The notes: a model not told the origin generated them from the letters alone. 64,000 bases of DNA from Paracoccus lichenicola (GCF_009708075.1 NZ_WMBT01000004.1:1-64000), one strand, 5' to 3'. Shown: positions 51,418 through 62,447, counted from the first letter of the stretch. Numbers and translations are program-made.

Positions 51418-52518
51418 TTACGACAGGCTGGATTTATACTCTTCATAAGGAAAGCTGCGGACGGTGCGGATGGTCCCGTCGTCCTCGCGGATGGCGATGG
51501 CGGGCATGGCGACGCCGTTGAACCAGTTCTTCTTGACCATTGTATAGCCCGCCGCGTCCGCGATGCTGATCCGGTCGCCGATCGCCAGGGGCTGCGGGAA
51601 ACGCGCGTCCCCGAAGATGTCGCCTGCAAGGCAGGTCTTGCCCGCGATCTGGTATGCGTGATCGCCCGCCTGCGGCAGCTTGGCCGTTTCGCGATAGATC
51701 AGCAGGTCCAGCATGTGCGCCTCGATGCTGCTGTCCACGATGGCGACCTGCTTGCCGTTGTCAATGATGTCCAGGACGCTCACCTCCAGCGTGGCGGTGC
51801 CGGTGATGCTGGCCTCGCCCGGCTCCAGATAGGCCTGGACGCCCCAGCGGTCCTGGAAGGCCTTGAGCCGGTCGGCCAGGCGGTCCAGCGGATAGCCGTC
51901 GCCGGTGAAATGGATGCCGCCGCCCAGGGACACCCAGTCCAGGCGCTTGAGGATCGCGCCGAATTCGGTCTCGATCCGGGTCAGCTGGCTGTCGAACAGG
52001 TCGAAGTCGCGGTTTTCGCAATTATAATGGATCATCACCCCGCTGATGCGGTCCATCGCCGCATCCAGCCGCGCCATGTCCCATTCCCCCAACCGGCTGA
52101 AGGGCCGCGCCGGGTCGGCCAGATCGAAGCCGCTGGTGGAAAAGCGCGGGTTCAGGCGCAAGCCGCGCGCGATCCCTGCCGTCTTGTTGTCGTATCGGTC
52201 CAGCTGGGACAGGCTGTTGAAGATGATCTTGTCGGCATAGGACACCGCCTCGTCGATCTCGTGGTCGGCCCAGGCCACGGAATAGGCATGGGTTTCCTTG
52301 CCGAACTCCTCATGCCCCAACCGCAGCTCGAACAAGGACGACGACGTGGTGCCGTCCATGTGGTCGCGCATGACATCGAACACCGACCAGGTGGCAAAGC
52401 ATTTCAGCGCCAGCAGCGCCCTGGCCCCCGACGCCTCGCGCAGCCAGGCCACCCTTTCCATGTTGCGGCGAAGCGCCGGCTTGTCGATCAGATAAAAGGG
52501 CGTCTGAATTCCGGCCAT
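51418..52518 (-). CDS. nspC: Carboxynorspermidine/carboxyspermidine decarboxylase
   Basis: A 366-residue fold-type III PLP decarboxylase that completes the alternative spermidine/norspermidine pathway. The PLP lysine is K39 in LLALKCFATW. Further segments are LRLNPRFSTSGFDLADPARP, VSLGGGIHFTGDGYPLDRL, AYLEPGEASI and the active-site Cys in GKTCLAGDIFGD. ATG 52518 is used; the frame continues upstream into the next gene without support. With the ornithine-type decarboxylase at 13.8 kb and the dehydrogenase next door, the expected product is spermidine or a similar triamine. Confidence 0.93.
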   Translation of the reverse strand: MAGIQTPFYLIDKPALRRNMERVAWLREASGARALLALKCFATWSVFDVMRDHMDGTTSSSLFELRLGHEEFGKETHAYSVAWADHEIDEAVSYADKIIFNSLSQLDRYDNKTAGIARGLRLNPRFSTSGFDLADPARPFSRLGEWDMARLDAAMDRISGVMIHYNCENRDFDLFDSQLTRIETEFGAILKRLDWVSLGGGIHFTGDGYPLDRLADRLKAFQDRWGVQAYLEPGEASITGTATLEVSVLDIIDNGKQVAIVDSSIEAHMLDLLIYRETAKLPQAGDHAYQIAGKTCLAGDIFGDARFPQPLAIGDRISIADAAGYTMVKKNWFNGVAMPAIAIREDDGTIRTVRSFPYEEYKSSLS

Positions 52519-52607
52519 GCGAAACCTTTGTCGTTCAAGGCGAAAGGACCGATATAGCCACCGCCCGGGGTTTTCGCAAGAAAGCGTGACGCGCGGATGA
52601 CGGCGGG

Positions 52608-52973
52608 TCAGCCGCCCGCGGCAAAGCGGCGGAATTCGCGCTTGAGCAGTTCCAGTTCCGCGCGCAGCTGCGCCACCTCGGCCAGCAGGTCGTCGCCCGC
52701 GACCGTTCCCGCGACCAGGGTCAGGCTGCACAGCACCTGCGATCTGGGGCTGTCGGGATCGCCCGCCACCAGCAGCAGGCCATTCACCCCGTTGTCGATG
52801 ACGGTGGCGGGAAGATCGGCCGCCACCGACCAGACGCCCGGACCGGCATCGCGCAAGGCGGCCCTGGCGACGACCTGGCCGCGATGAACCACCGACAGGT
52901 CGGCGGGCGGATTGGTTGCCTGCAATGCGCCGTTCCAGCAACCGGCCACGACGCCATGGCTTTCAAACTTCAT
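52608..52973 (-). CDS. Uncharacterised protein with C-terminal coiled coil
   Basis: A 121-residue protein of unknown family. The N-terminal two thirds look like a beta-rich domain (MKFESHGVVAGCWNGALQAT, then VAADLPATVIDNGVNGLLLV). The C-terminal 30 residues form an amphipathic helix or coiled coil (LLAEVAQLRAELELLKREFR). ATG 52973 is 11 bases after the stop of the DUF6478-type gene, so the two are cotranscribed and may interact. It could be a small phage-like or envelope protein, but nothing decides this. Confidence 0.65.
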   Translation of the reverse strand: MKFESHGVVAGCWNGALQATNPPADLSVVHRGQVVARAALRDAGPGVWSVAADLPATVIDNGVNGLLLVAGDPDSPRSQVLCSLTLVAGTVAGDDLLAEVAQLRAELELLKREFRRFAAGG

Positions 52974-52984
52974 CGCCGCCCCCT

Positions 52985-53758
52985 TCAGGTCTGCGCGCGC
53001 GGATGGTGCGACACCACCGCGTCGTTGATGCTGACCGCATTCATGCGCGGCTGCTCGAAGATCAGGTCCAGCCAGGCCCGTTCGATCGGCCGGTTCGCCA
53101 GGTCGGCATAGGCCAGGTCGAACTCGGCGCGGCGCGCGGCGCCCTGCCCTTCGACCGGATGGCCAAGCTGGCGCAGCATGGTTTCGGTGTTCGGCCCCTG
53201 CACCAGGTTGATGCGGGCATACATCGTGATCGGGCGTTCCGCATCCATCACCGTGTCCAGCAGCAGCACCCGGTCCGGGCCGAGGCGTTCCAGCGCATCG
53301 CCCGGCAGTTCCAGCGCCAGCGCCAGGAAGCTGCAGGTGGTGCCCAGCATCTCGATCCGCAGGCCATAGCTTGCGCCCTGCCCCGGCTGCGGCCGCAGCG
53401 ACTGGCGCAGGATCATCGCGCCGTGGGGGCAGTCGTGCCACAAGGCCGCATCCTCGCCCAGCCGTTGCCCGTTCCCGGGCGAGGCGACGGCCTGCGGGCT
53501 GATCTGGCCCCGCAGCAGGTGCGGTCGCCAGAACCAGTCCGTGCCGGGGGGCAGGTCGCCTTCCGACACCTCGTTCTTGCGCAGCATCCACGGGTCCGAA
53601 GCCTGCAGGAACCGCGACAGTTGCCGATGCAGGATTTGTGCCCGTTCCCGCAGTTCGGGATCGACAGGACGCGGCGTGCGGTCCTGTTTGTCAGCCAGGC
53701 GGGGCCAATCAATGCGATCCCGATGGCGCCCCAGGATTTGCAGCAGTTGCTTGACCAT
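52985..53758 (-). CDS. DUF6478-like protein, unknown function
   Basis: A 257-residue protein resembling the DUF6478 family of Rhodobacterales. Segments such as GTDWFWRPHLLRGQI, GEDAALWHDC, ARINLVQGPNTETMLRQL and RAWLDLIFEQPRMNAVSIND are the features that I recognise. There is no signal peptide or transmembrane helix. ATG 53758 begins MVKQLLQILGRHRD; a longer frame from 53803 is less likely. The role is unknown; restriction to this bacterial group and the small partner gene downstream make it a clade-specific module. Confidence 0.7.
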   Translation of the reverse strand: MVKQLLQILGRHRDRIDWPRLADKQDRTPRPVDPELRERAQILHRQLSRFLQASDPWMLRKNEVSEGDLPPGTDWFWRPHLLRGQISPQAVASPGNGQRLGEDAALWHDCPHGAMILRQSLRPQPGQGASYGLRIEMLGTTCSFLALALELPGDALERLGPDRVLLLDTVMDAERPITMYARINLVQGPNTETMLRQLGHPVEGQGAARRAEFDLAYADLANRPIERAWLDLIFEQPRMNAVSINDAVVSHHPRAQT

Positions 53759-53817
53759 TCGGGGGTCCCTTGTCCGTTCCCCGTGTGGATAAACTGCAAC
53801 CATGACGTGAACAAGCG

Positions 53818-54096
53818 TTACGCGACCAATTCGTTCAGCCGGGCGGCGCAGGCGAAATCCGCATCCGTCAACCCGCCCGCGTCATGGGTGGTGAAGGCCA
53901 CCTCGCAATAGCCCCAGCCGAAGCGCACGTCGGGATGATGGTTCTGCCGGTTGCCCAGCCAGGCCGCCAGATTCGCCATCTCGACGGCCTTGGCAAAGCC
54001 CTTGAAGGGGAAGCGCCGCAAGATCGCCTTCCCGTCCGGCGACAGCTGCCAGCCGTCCAGGTCCGCCAGCCGCGCCGCGATGTCCCCGGCCTCCAT
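53818..54096 (-). CDS. phhB: 4a-hydroxytetrahydrobiopterin dehydratase
   Basis: A 92-residue pterin-4a-carbinolamine dehydratase, which recycles the pterin cofactor of aromatic amino acid hydroxylases. The signature is NRQNHHPDVRFGWGYCEVAF, followed by THDAGGLTDAD. Length is normal for the bacterial family. No phenylalanine hydroxylase is in the window. It lies 11 bases downstream of cardiolipin synthase on the same strand. Confidence 0.92.
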   Translation of the reverse strand: MEAGDIAARLADLDGWQLSPDGKAILRRFPFKGFAKAVEMANLAAWLGNRQNHHPDVRFGWGYCEVAFTTHDAGGLTDADFACAARLNELVA

Positions 54097-54107
54097 GCCG
54101 ATCCCCT

Positions 54108-55547
54108 TCACAACAACGGCGAGGCCAGCGCCAACAGGTTGTTGCGCAGCCGGCGCAGGATGGACCAGCCGCGCACCTCCTCCAGCGTGATCTCGCGCGA
54201 CCGCTCGGCATAGCTGTCCTGGCGCGCATCCAGTTCGGCCACGAATTCGTGATCGAAGACCGCCATGTTCACCTCGTAGTTCAGCTCGAAGCTGCGGCGG
54301 TCCAGGTTGGCGCTGCCGACCATGCCCATGCGGCCGTCCACGGTCATGATCTTGGAATGCAAAAGCCCGTCCTGGAACAGCAGGATCCGCGCGCCCGCCG
54401 ACAGCAACCCGTAATAGAAGCCCTGGCTGGTCGCGCCGACGACAAAGGAATCGTTGCGGGCGGGCAGGATCATCGTCACCTCGACCCCCCTGCGGGCGGC
54501 GGCGCGGACGGCGGCGTCCAGGGCGGTGTCGGGCACGTAATAGGGCGTGGTGATCACCACCCGGTCGCGCGCCGCGTGCAGCATCCCGGTCAGGCAATCG
54601 GAAATCGACCCCTGCCGCCGGTCCGGCCCGGTGGGAATGACCTGCGCGACCTCTCCGGGATCGGCGACGGGCGCGACGGGCAACAGCATGTCGCCCAGAT
54701 CCTTGCCGGTATAGCTCATCCAGTCGCCCAGGAAGACCGACTGGAACTGCCGCACGACCGGACCCTCGACCGACATCAGGATGTCCACCCAGGGGGCGAA
54801 GCGCGGCTTGATGGCAAAGGCCATGTCGGCGCAGTTGCGGCTGCCGGAAAAGGCCACGCGGTTGTCCACCACCAGGATCTTGCGGTGGTTGCGCAGGTCC
54901 AGCCGCCGGAACAGCACGCTGATGAAGGGTAGGCCCCAGGGGAATGCCGTGACGCATTCGGCCCCGGCTTCCTGCATCCGGGTCCACAGCGCCGACCGCA
55001 CCAGCAGGCGCGACCCCAGGGCATCGACGATCACCCGGCATTCGACGCCGCGCGCGGCGGCGCGGGCCACGGCCTCGGCGACCTTCCGGCCGGAATGGTC
55101 GGGCAGCCAGATGTAGAACAGGACATGGACGTGATCCACGGCCCGGTCGATCGCGTCGATCATCCGGTCGATGGATTCGTCGCCCTCCTCCAGCAGGCGG
55201 ATGCGGTTGCCCGACAGCGCCGACATGCCGCCCACGGCCGCATTCGCCGCCACCACGGGCAGCGCGTAATGAGGGGGTTCCGCGATCACGGCGGGGTTGG
55301 GGACGCGCAGGTTGGTCAGCCGGTCGCGCACGTCGGCCATGCGCTGCACCTCGGCCTGGTTCAGCCGCACCTCTCCGAACAGGACATAGGCCAGGATGCC
55401 GACCAGGGGCAGCGCCTCGATCACCATGATCCAGGCCAGGCGGACGGACGGGTCCAGCCGCGGGCGGATCAGGACGCGCGCGATCAGGGCAAGCGTGACC
55501 GTCGTATGCAGCATGACAAGGAATGAGGCCCACATGGCCCGCATCAT
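54108..55547 (-). CDS. Cardiolipin synthase (two-HKD phospholipase D family)
   Basis: A 479-residue membrane enzyme that joins two phosphatidylglycerols to cardiolipin. Two N-terminal transmembrane helices ([40 protein letters not shown]) precede two PLD domains. HKD 1 is [19 protein letters not shown], near residue 240. HKD 2 is [20 protein letters not shown], near residue 420. The exact start is uncertain among ATGs at 55547, 55544 and 55535. It is divergent from accD across about 80 bases. Confidence 0.92.
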   Translation of the reverse strand: MMRAMWASFLVMLHTTVTLALIARVLIRPRLDPSVRLAWIMVIEALPLVGILAYVLFGEVRLNQAEVQRMADVRDRLTNLRVPNPAVIAEPPHYALPVVAANAAVGGMSALSGNRIRLLEEGDESIDRMIDAIDRAVDHVHVLFYIWLPDHSGRKVAEAVARAAARGVECRVIVDALGSRLLVRSALWTRMQEAGAECVTAFPWGLPFISVLFRRLDLRNHRKILVVDNRVAFSGSRNCADMAFAIKPRFAPWVDILMSVEGPVVRQFQSVFLGDWMSYTGKDLGDMLLPVAPVADPGEVAQVIPTGPDRRQGSISDCLTGMLHAARDRVVITTPYYVPDTALDAAVRAAARRGVEVTMILPARNDSFVVGATSQGFYYGLLSAGARILLFQDGLLHSKIMTVDGRMGMVGSANLDRRSFELNYEVNMAVFDHEFVAELDARQDSYAERSREITLEEVRGWSILRRLRNNLLALASPLL

Positions 55548-55626
55548 TCCCGCCCGCCACGGCAATTGCAATTCCCCCCGTCGCGGCCTATCTCGGGGGC
55601 TTGAAAACAGCAGGGACCGCCCGCGA

Positions 55627-56547
55627 ATGAACTGGATCACCAACTATGTCCGTCCGCGCATCAATTCGCTGTTCTCGCGCCGCGAGGTGCCCGAGAACCT
55701 GTGGACCAAGTGCCCCGAATGCGGAACGATGCTGTTTCACCGCGAACTGTCGGACAACCTGAACGTCTGCACCAGTTGCGACCATCACCTGGCGATCAGC
55801 CCGCGCGACCGTTTCGCGGCGCTGTTCGACGGCGGCGTGTTCCTGGACGTGAAGGTGCCCGAACCCATCGCCGACCCGCTGCAATTCCGCGACCAGAAGA
55901 AATACCCCGACCGCATGAAGGCCGCGCAAAAGGCCACCGGCGAAAAGGAAGCCATGCTGGTGGCCGAGGGAGAGATCGGCCGCACCCCCATCATCGCCGC
56001 CGCCCAGGACTTCAGCTTCATGGGCGGGTCCATGGGCATGTATGTGGGCAACGCCATCATCGCCGCCGCCGAACGGGCGGTGAAGACGAAACGCCCGCTG
56101 GTGCTGTTTTCGGCGGCGGGCGGCGCGCGGATGCAGGAAGGCATCCTGTCGCTGATGCAGATGCCCCGCACCACGGTGGCGGTCGAGATGCTGCGCGAAG
56201 CCGGCCTGCCCTATATCGTCGTGCTGACCCACCCGACTACCGGCGGCGTCACCGCCAGCTATGCCATGCTGGGCGACATCCAGATCGCGGAACCCAATGC
56301 GCTCATCTGCTTTGCCGGTCCCCGCGTGATCGAACAGACCATCCGCGAAAAACTGCCCGAAGGCTTCCAGCGCGCCGAATACCTGCTGGAACACGGGATG
56401 CTGGACCGGGTGACGCACCGCAAGCAGTTGCGCGACGAGCTGGTCTCGATCCTGCGCCTGCTGGGCCGGATGCCCGCGCCCACCCGCGCCGACCTGCCCG
56501 CGCCGGTGGCCCCGTCTGTCCAGCCCGAACCGGCGCCCGCCGACTGA
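55627..56547 (+). CDS. accD: Acetyl-CoA carboxylase carboxyltransferase subunit beta
   Basis: A 306-residue subunit of the carboxyltransferase that makes malonyl-CoA with AccA. An N-terminal C4 zinc ribbon ([22 protein letters not shown]) and the crotonase-like core ([42 protein letters not shown]) are clear. The Pro/Ala-rich C-terminal tail is typical of the group. ATG 55627 gives [16 protein letters not shown]. folC follows after the repeat element E, the usual accD-folC order in alphaproteobacteria. Confidence 0.96.
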   Translation: MNWITNYVRPRINSLFSRREVPENLWTKCPECGTMLFHRELSDNLNVCTSCDHHLAISPRDRFAALFDGGVFLDVKVPEPIADPLQFRDQKKYPDRMKAAQKATGEKEAMLVAEGEIGRTPIIAAAQDFSFMGGSMGMYVGNAIIAAAERAVKTKRPLVLFSAAGGARMQEGILSLMQMPRTTVAVEMLREAGLPYIVVLTHPTTGGVTASYAMLGDIQIAEPNALICFAGPRVIEQTIREKLPEGFQRAEYLLEHGMLDRVTHRKQLRDELVSILRLLGRMPAPTRADLPAPVAPSVQPEPAPAD

Positions 56548-56561
56548 TTTCATCTTCGCCC

Positions 56562-56596
56562 AAATATCCCGGGGGTCCGGGGGCTGGCCCCCGGCT
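56562..56596. repeat. Dispersed hairpin + GGATATTT element, copy E (reversed)
   Basis: In reverse orientation relative to copies A-D, this gap shows AAATATCC (56562-56569), a 7-base spacer, then CCGGGGG (56577-56583) pairing with CCCCCGG (56588-56594). It separates accD from folC, which are on the same strand, so it is not simply a terminator at convergent ends. In this orientation the accD transcript meets the GGATATTT end first, as in copy D. Confidence 0.8.
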
Positions 56597-56604
56597 GCAA
56601 CAGC

Positions 56605-57876
56605 ATGAGCCATTCCGACGCCGTCCTGGACCGCCTGATGTCGCTCCACCCCAAGGTCATCGACCTGTCGCTGGACCGGATGCACCGGTTGCTGGCGGCC
56701 CTGGGCCACCCCGAACGCTGCATCCCCCCGGCGATCCACATCGCGGGCACCAACGGCAAGGGCAGCACCCAGGCCATGATCCGTGCGGGGCTTGAGGCGG
56801 GTGGCTGCCGCGTCCACGCCTATACCTCGCCGCATCTGGCGCGGTTCCACGAACGCATCCGCGTGGCGGGCGATCTGATTGCCGAGGCCGATCTGGCGGC
56901 AACGCTGGAAGAATGCGAGGCCGCGAACGCCGGCCAGCCCATCACCTTCTTCGAGATCACCACCGCCGCCGCCTTCCTGGCCTTTTCCCGCACCCCCGCC
57001 GATTACACGCTGCTCGAGGTGGGCCTCGGCGGCAGGCTGGACGCGACGAACGTGATCGACAGCCCCCGCCTGACCGTCATCACCCCCGTCAGCATCGACC
57101 ACACGCAATACCTGGGCGAGACGCTGCCCCTGATCGCGGCGGAAAAGGCCGGGATCATCAAGCGCGGCGTGCCGGTGGTCGTCGGCCCCCAAGACGACGA
57201 GGCCCTGCGCGTGATCGAGGCCAAGGCATCCGGCCTGACCGCGCCGGTCCTTGCCCATGGCCAGCACTGGATGATCGCGCCCGACAGGGGCGGCATGGTC
57301 TATCAGGACGACCACGGGTTGTGGGATCTGCCGCTGCCGAACCTGATCGGCCCGCACCAGATCCAGAACGCCGGCACCGCCCTTGCCGCCCTGCGCCAGT
57401 TGGGCGCGACGGACGCCCAGGCCCGCGCGGCGGTCACGCAGGCCCAATGGCCCGCCCGGATGCAGCGCCTTCGCCGCGGCCCTCTGGTCGATCTGGCCGG
57501 TCCGCAGGCCGAGTTGTGGCTGGACGGCGGCCACAACCCGGCGGGGGGCGAGGCGGTGGCCGCGACGCTGGCCGCCATGCCGCCGCGGCCGACGCATCTG
57601 GTCTGCGGGATGCTGAACACCAAGGACATCGCGGGCTATCTGCGCCCGCTTGCGGCCCACGCCCGGTCCCTGACCGCCATCGACATCCCCGGTGAGCCGA
57701 ACACCCTGCCCGCCGAAACGACGGCAGGGCTAGCCGCCAGCGTCGGCATGACCGCGACCACCGCCACGGATGCGGCGGAAGCCATCACGCAGATCATCGC
57801 CCGCGACCCCAAGGCGCGGATCCTGATCTGCGGGTCGCTCTATCTGGCGGGGCGGGTGCTGCGGGAAAACGGCTAA
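56605..57876 (+). CDS. folC: Bifunctional folylpolyglutamate/dihydrofolate synthase
   Basis: A 423-residue Mur-ligase-type ATPase adding glutamate to dihydropteroate and folates. The P-loop is HIAGTNGKGSTQAM near residue 47. Other segments are YTSPHLARFHERI, EVGLGGRLDATN and the C-terminal domain LDGGHNPAGGEAV. ATG 56605 begins MSHSDAVLDRLMSLHP and lies about 8 bases after repeat element E. It ends before a complex of nested hairpins. Confidence 0.95.
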   Translation: MSHSDAVLDRLMSLHPKVIDLSLDRMHRLLAALGHPERCIPPAIHIAGTNGKGSTQAMIRAGLEAGGCRVHAYTSPHLARFHERIRVAGDLIAEADLAATLEECEAANAGQPITFFEITTAAAFLAFSRTPADYTLLEVGLGGRLDATNVIDSPRLTVITPVSIDHTQYLGETLPLIAAEKAGIIKRGVPVVVGPQDDEALRVIEAKASGLTAPVLAHGQHWMIAPDRGGMVYQDDHGLWDLPLPNLIGPHQIQNAGTALAALRQLGATDAQARAAVTQAQWPARMQRLRRGPLVDLAGPQAELWLDGGHNPAGGEAVAATLAAMPPRPTHLVCGMLNTKDIAGYLRPLAAHARSLTAIDIPGEPNTLPAETTAGLAASVGMTATTATDAAEAITQIIARDPKARILICGSLYLAGRVLRENG

Positions 57877-57885
57877 GCTGTGAGA

Positions 57886-58074
57886 GGTCCGGCAGGTGAA
57901 TGTCCAGTGGACATTCGCCCGGACCGATTGCCCGAAGGCCGTAGGCCGCAGGGCAAGGGGCGTGCAACCGGACCGGACGCCAGCAATCCGGCCGCGCCTG
58001 ACTGGGCGGGCGCGTTTATCGCGCCTGCCAAGGGGCAGGCAGGCGCGGCCGGATTTGTCGCGGGACAAATCCGG
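57886..58074. repeat. Chain of nested hairpins between folC and zapE
   Basis: The convergent gap contains four or five stem-loops in a row. (1) GGTCCGG...CCGGACC (57886-57925), enclosing the odd palindrome AATGTCCA-G-TGGACATT. (2) TTGCCC-GGCC...GGCC-GGGCAA (57928-57956). (3) A perfect 14-bp outer stem 57987-58000 with 58040-58053, enclosing (4) a 10-bp stem 58005-58014 with 58020-58029. (5) An 11-bp perfect stem 58049-58059 with 58064-58074, which shares bases with stem 3. It could be a double terminator or an inserted structured element. Confidence 0.8.
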
Positions 58075-58083
58075 CAAGGCCCT

Positions 58084-59184
58084 TCACCCCTTGTCCTGTC
58101 CCCAATCCGCGTCCTGCATCTCGCGCAAACGGCTGGCGGTGCGCTCGAACTCGAAGCTGCCCTCGCCCTCGTTGTAAAGCTGCTCGGGCTGGTCCGCGCC
58201 GCTGGCAATCAGGCGGACCTTGGCCTCGTACAGCGCGTCGATCAGCGTCACGAACCGCTTGGCCTCGTTGTAGTTCGACGCCGACAGCCGGGGGATCCCG
58301 TCGATCATCAGCACCCGGACCGTCCGCGACAGGGCCAGGTAATCCGCCGGACCCAGGGGCTTGCCGCACAGATCCCAGAAACCCGACCGGCCCACGCCAT
58401 CGGCAAACAAAGGCAGGGTAAAGCTGCGCCCGCCGACCTCGATCCGGCGCGGCTCGCCCGCAGCATCCCCGGTCAGGTCAGACCAGATCGCGTCCATTGC
58501 CGCCTTGGCGGCCGCATCCGCCGGGCAGAACCAGACCTGTCCGCCCGACGCCCGCCCCTGCCGGTGGTCCACGGGGCTGTCCAGGCACACGACCTCCATC
58601 CGCTGGCGGATCAGGGCGATGAAGGGCAGGAACAATTGCCGGTTCAGCCCGTGCTTGTACAGATCCTCGGGCGCGCGGTTCGATGTCGTGACGATCACCA
58701 CGCCCTGTTCCAGCAGCACCTGGAACAGCCGCCCCACGATCATCGCGTCGGCGATGTCGGTGATCTGCATCTCGTCGAAGCACAGCAGGCGCACGGCGGC
58801 CGCGACCTCCAGCGCCACGGGGCGCACGGTGTCCTGATCGCCCCGCTGGCGGGCGCGGTTCAGCCCGGCCTGGATTTCCTGCATGAATTCATGAAAATGC
58901 ACGCGCCGCGCGGGCACGGTCGCGGCCTCGGCCATCAGGTCCATCAACATCGACTTGCCGCGCCCGACCCCGCCCCACAGGTAAAGCCCCTTCGGCGCGG
59001 CAACGGGCGGCGGGCTGCCCACGCCCAGAAAGGCGCGCCAGGCCGACCGCTTTTCCGGCGGGGGCGCGGCAGAGATGTCGTCCAGCACCCGGTCCAGATG
59101 CGGCAGCACGGAAAGCTGCGCCGGATCCGCCTCGATCCGCCCATCCGCCACGCGCTGCCGATAAAGATCGCCGACCTTGCCCAT
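58084..59184 (-). CDS. zapE: Cell division protein ZapE (AFG1-like ATPase)
   Basis: A 366-residue P-loop ATPase of the AFG1/ZapE family, which acts at the division ring and in membrane-protein quality control. Walker A is GGVGRGKS at residues 71-78, Walker B is LLCFDEMQITD, and IVTTSNRAPEDLYK plus LMIDGIPRLSASNYNEAKRF are family signatures. ATG 59184 (MGKVGDLYRQRV) is the standard start; a longer frame upstream overlaps the divergent mtnN and is rejected. Confidence 0.93.
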   Translation of the reverse strand: MGKVGDLYRQRVADGRIEADPAQLSVLPHLDRVLDDISAAPPPEKRSAWRAFLGVGSPPPVAAPKGLYLWGGVGRGKSMLMDLMAEAATVPARRVHFHEFMQEIQAGLNRARQRGDQDTVRPVALEVAAAVRLLCFDEMQITDIADAMIVGRLFQVLLEQGVVIVTTSNRAPEDLYKHGLNRQLFLPFIALIRQRMEVVCLDSPVDHRQGRASGGQVWFCPADAAAKAAMDAIWSDLTGDAAGEPRRIEVGGRSFTLPLFADGVGRSGFWDLCGKPLGPADYLALSRTVRVLMIDGIPRLSASNYNEAKRFVTLIDALYEAKVRLIASGADQPEQLYNEGEGSFEFERTASRLREMQDADWGQDKG

Positions 59185-59287
59185 GGGCGCGCCCTTGCCA
59201 CGGATGCCGCGCGTCCCGCAAGGGCCAATGCTTGACCCGCGGCCCCGCCTCGTGCCACCCCTGCGAAGGCCAGAGCCGCGAGGATCC

Positions 59288-59935
59288 ATGACCAAGTCCC
59301 CCACCCGCATCGCGGGCATTCCCGTCCTGTTCGTCATGGCGGCCGCCGCCGAATACGGTCCCGCCCTGCGCGCCCGCATCGACCCCCTCATCACCGGCAT
59401 CGGCCCGGTCGAGGGCGCGGTGCAGCTGACCGCCGCCCTGGCCGGAATGGCGGACCTGCCCCGGTTGATCGTGTCGCTGGGGTCGGCGGGTTCGGCGCGG
59501 CTGGAACAGGCCGAGGTGTATCAGGTCACGGCGGTCGCCTATCGCGACATGGACGCATCCCCCCTGGGGTTCGAGAAGGGGCGCACGCCGCTGCTGGACC
59601 TGCCGGTCCGCGTCGAATTGCCCCACCGGGTCGAAGGCATCACGGGCGCGACCCTCTCCACCGGCGCCAACATCGTCAGCGGCGCGGGCTATGACGCCGT
59701 GGCCGAGGACATGGTGGACATGGAAACCTTCGCCCATCTGCGCGCGGCCCAGCATTTCGGGGTTCCGCTGATTGGGTTGCGCGGCATTTCCGACGGCGTG
59801 GCGGAATTGCAGCACCTGTCGGACTGGACGCAATACCTGCACATCATCGACGAAAAGCTGGCGGGGGCCGTGGACCGGATCGCCGACCAACTGGCCGACG
59901 GAAGGCTGATCCCCGGCGCCCCGCGCTTGTCCTGA
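59288..59935 (+). CDS. mtnN: 5'-methylthioadenosine/S-adenosylhomocysteine nucleosidase
   Basis: A 215-residue nucleoside phosphorylase-fold enzyme that cleaves adenine from MTA and SAH, recycling by-products of methylation and polyamine synthesis. The N-terminal Glu is in AAAAEYG, the ribose-binding region is VSLGSAGSA, the catalytic segment is VDMETFAHL and the purine-binding Asp is in LRGISDGV. ATG 59288 is used; the frame upstream overlaps zapE. Sequence is diverged from E. coli MtnN, so substrate preference is inferred. Confidence 0.85.
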   Translation: MTKSPTRIAGIPVLFVMAAAAEYGPALRARIDPLITGIGPVEGAVQLTAALAGMADLPRLIVSLGSAGSARLEQAEVYQVTAVAYRDMDASPLGFEKGRTPLLDLPVRVELPHRVEGITGATLSTGANIVSGAGYDAVAEDMVDMETFAHLRAAQHFGVPLIGLRGISDGVAELQHLSDWTQYLHIIDEKLAGAVDRIADQLADGRLIPGAPRLS

Positions 59936-59987
59936 GGGCCGCCAGCCCCTAAACCCCCTGGGGGCACATCGACCGGACAAGGCAGAC

Positions 59988-61781
<1,794 letters not shown>

Positions 61782-62321
61782 TCATTTCGGCGCGGCATAG
61801 ACCGCCGCCCAGAACCGCGTCCTGCCGTCCGGCCCGATGGCCTGCCCGATGCCGTAATCGCGGACCTGCGGGATCAGCATGTTCGCCAGATGGCCGCTGG
61901 ATGCATTCCATTCCGCCAGCACGCGGTCCTGGGAAAACGGTCCGGCGGCGATATTCTCGGCCGTGACGGTGGGCGCATAGCCTGCGGCCTTGACGCGCGG
62001 GCCGGGACCGCTGGTCCTGCTGCCGATATGCGTCATCCGCCCGCGCTGCGCCATGTCGCAGGCGTGCCGGGCCGCCACCTGCGCCAGCACCGGATCGGGC
62101 TGCACGGGCTGCAGGCCTGCCTTGCGGCGCACGGCATTCGTGGCCGCCGCGCCGTGGCTGTTCTGGCTGGAACTGGTGGCAAGGCAGGTGGCCTTGCCCG
62201 CCGACATCAGTTGCATGGCATGGGGGTCGCCGCCCCCGGCCTTGATGCCCGTTGTGGACTGCGCGCAGCCCGACAGGACGGCACAGACCAGAAGGGCGGA
62301 CAATCGCATGGGATGTGTCAT
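61782..62321 (-). CDS. CAP/SCP-domain lipoprotein
   Basis: A 179-residue secreted lipoprotein. The signal peptide ends in AVLSGC, a good lipobox. The mature protein is a CAP (cysteine-rich secretory/PR-1) domain: AARHACDMAQRGRMTHIGSR, then TAENIAAGPFSQDRVLAEWN and SSGHLANMLIPQVRDYGIG. The two His residues (H in MTHIG and SGHLANM) and Glu of AENIA form the usual CAP pocket. ATG 62321 follows AAGGTGAAATC; a downstream ATG at 62309 is possible. The role is unknown. It is divergent from kbp. Confidence 0.87.
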   Translation of the reverse strand: MTHPMRLSALLVCAVLSGCAQSTTGIKAGGGDPHAMQLMSAGKATCLATSSSQNSHGAAATNAVRRKAGLQPVQPDPVLAQVAARHACDMAQRGRMTHIGSRTSGPGPRVKAAGYAPTVTAENIAAGPFSQDRVLAEWNASSGHLANMLIPQVRDYGIGQAIGPDGRTRFWAAVYAAPK

Positions 62322-62447
62322 GATTTCACCTTGTGAAGCAAAGTGCACTCTACGGGTGAAAGCATGAATGAAGTAACAATGCACGGTTGCAATTTAGGGG
62401 ACGGGCCATGCGATAACCAGATGGAACGCTTGCTTCAACCCCGCGTT

